Assembly: GCA_963758945.1 (NCBI GenBank)
Contig: CAVWXY010000006.1
Location: 1,178,001-1,242,000, forward strand
Reading direction: 5' to 3'
Source: VAZQ01 sp963758945
GTDB taxonomy: Bacteria > Pseudomonadota > Alphaproteobacteria > Rhizobiales > Xanthobacteraceae
Length of the DNA: 64,000 nucleotides
Positions within the stretch are counted from its first letter, which is position 1. Every line of letters begins with the position of its first letter. A model generated the notes under the pieces. It was not told the DNA's origin. It saw nothing but the letters and a program-made list of their open reading frames with translations, and did no database searches. Below are positions 63,548-64,000 of the stretch, piece by piece. Made by a program: the position numbers and the translations under genes.

Positions 63548-64000
63548 ATGGCCAGCGACGTTCTTTGCCTGCGGCCGGAGGCGGACTTCGCGCGCGTGGC
63601 CGCGCCGCCGCCGGCGTCGCTCGAGGTGAGCTACACCAGGCCCGACGATCCGGCGCTGCGGCAACGCCTGAGGGAAGCGGCGGCTTTGGTCATCCCGGCG
63701 GTCGGGCCGAAGCTTCCCGGCGCACTGTTCGAGGGTTGCCGCCTCGCGCTCGTTCAGGTCACCGGCGCCGGCGTCGATCGGCTGGATGCGGCGGCGCTGA
63801 CCCGGCTCGGCGTCCCGGTGGCGAACGTTCCCGGCGGCAGCAACACCGCCGTCGCCGAATATACCGTGACCGCGGCCTCGCTGCTGCTGCGCCGCTTCGC
63901 CTGGGCGCATGCGCAGATCGGCCAAGGCAACTACGTGAACGCCCGCAGCCGCATGCTGGCCGACAATCTGGCCGGGCTGGAGGACCTGCTGGTGGGGGTC
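63548..64000 (+). CDS. D-2-hydroxyacid dehydrogenase family (N-terminal part, cut by window end)
   Basis: The first 151 residues of a D-isomer-specific 2-hydroxyacid dehydrogenase: LVIPAVGPKLPGALFEGCRLALVQVTGAGVDRLDAAALTRLGVPVANVPGGSNTAVAEYTVTAASLLLRR. The NVPGGSNTAVAEYTV segment is the conserved substrate-domain loop before the NAD domain, which lies outside the window. It continues the Gfo/creatininase/cupin operon. The reduced or oxidised substrate is a 2-oxo/2-hydroxy acid. Confidence 0.82.
   Translation, partial: MASDVLCLRPEADFARVAAPPPASLEVSYTRPDDPALRQRLREAAALVIPAVGPKLPGALFEGCRLALVQVTGAGVDRLDAAALTRLGVPVANVPGGSNTAVAEYTVTAASLLLRRFAWAHAQIGQGNYVNARSRMLADNLAGLEDLLVGV

Overview
The window is GC-rich DNA with the features of an alphaproteobacterium of the Hyphomicrobiales (Bradyrhizobium / Xanthobacteraceae-like). 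The evidence is the many orphan Bug-type solute receptors, CoxMSL-type molybdenum hydroxylase genes, ADP-forming acyl-CoA synthetases, and several families of short palindromic intergenic repeats typical of that order. The assignment is inferred from gene content; no rRNA or other phylogenetic marker is present.

Layout. 0-5.4 kb: edge of a CO-dehydrogenase-type operon (coxM, coxS), an SDR with a degenerate active site, a PaaY-type hexapeptide protein, a DedA protein and a serine-glyoxylate-type aminotransferase. 5.4-14.7 kb: the most striking part, a selenium island. An EgtB-like selenoneine synthase (SenA) is divergent from a TIGR04348-type glycosyltransferase (SenB). SenB is followed by a PhnD-PhnC-PhnE-type ABC transporter with a double-length permease, and by an NDH-2/SelD fusion (SenC role). 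A DoxX-like membrane protein completes the island. Reciprocal gene remnants flank it: a PPOX 5' fragment after the intact aminotransferase gene, and an aminotransferase 3' fragment before the intact PPOX gene. This indicates insertion between two formerly adjacent genes. 15.1-19 kb: a patatin / Rossmann-like / TIR-effector operon that looks like a defence or signalling module, with decayed sequence upstream. 19-27 kb: an ECF sigma factor and a small membrane protein that share a TGTGA-N6-TCACA motif, then SodC, an exported PCMT-like methyltransferase, a 5'-3' exonuclease, and a large acyl-CoA synthetase/GNAT fusion.

27-42 kb: four orphan Bug or Bug-like receptors, four metallo-beta-lactamase-fold proteins, a MarR regulator whose start abuts a 12-bp-arm palindrome, a UROD/MetE-like protein, methyltransferases, a hydroxycinnamoyl-CoA hydratase-lyase-like enzyme, a CmcJ-like oxidoreductase, an APS-kinase/nucleotidyltransferase fusion, and a candidate non-coding RNA transcription unit (tandem promoter to U-tract terminator). 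42-52.4 kb: a coherent catabolic region (NitT/TauT-type ABC importer, GntR, cupins, Ldh-type dehydrogenase, SDR, flavin monooxygenase, RidA, two-domain VOC protein, FAH hydrolase), probably for an aromatic or heteroaromatic compound. 52.5-60 kb: an overlapping operon of a polyamine-type ABC transporter, an ADP-forming acyl-CoA synthetase and an HpaB-type hydroxylase. Its ATPase gene carries a frameshift. 60-64 kb: a methyltransferase, then an operon of a Gfo/Idh/MocA oxidoreductase, a creatininase-family amidohydrolase, a cupin and a D-2-hydroxyacid dehydrogenase cut by the window end.

How the genes fit together: in the selenium island the ABC transporter could bring in a selenium oxyanion, SelD would make selenophosphate, SenB a selenosugar, and SenA would join it to hercynine. 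No EgtD, SelA, SelB or selenocysteine tRNA is visible here, so hercynine must be made elsewhere. All functional statements rest on reading the translated sequence; no database search was run.
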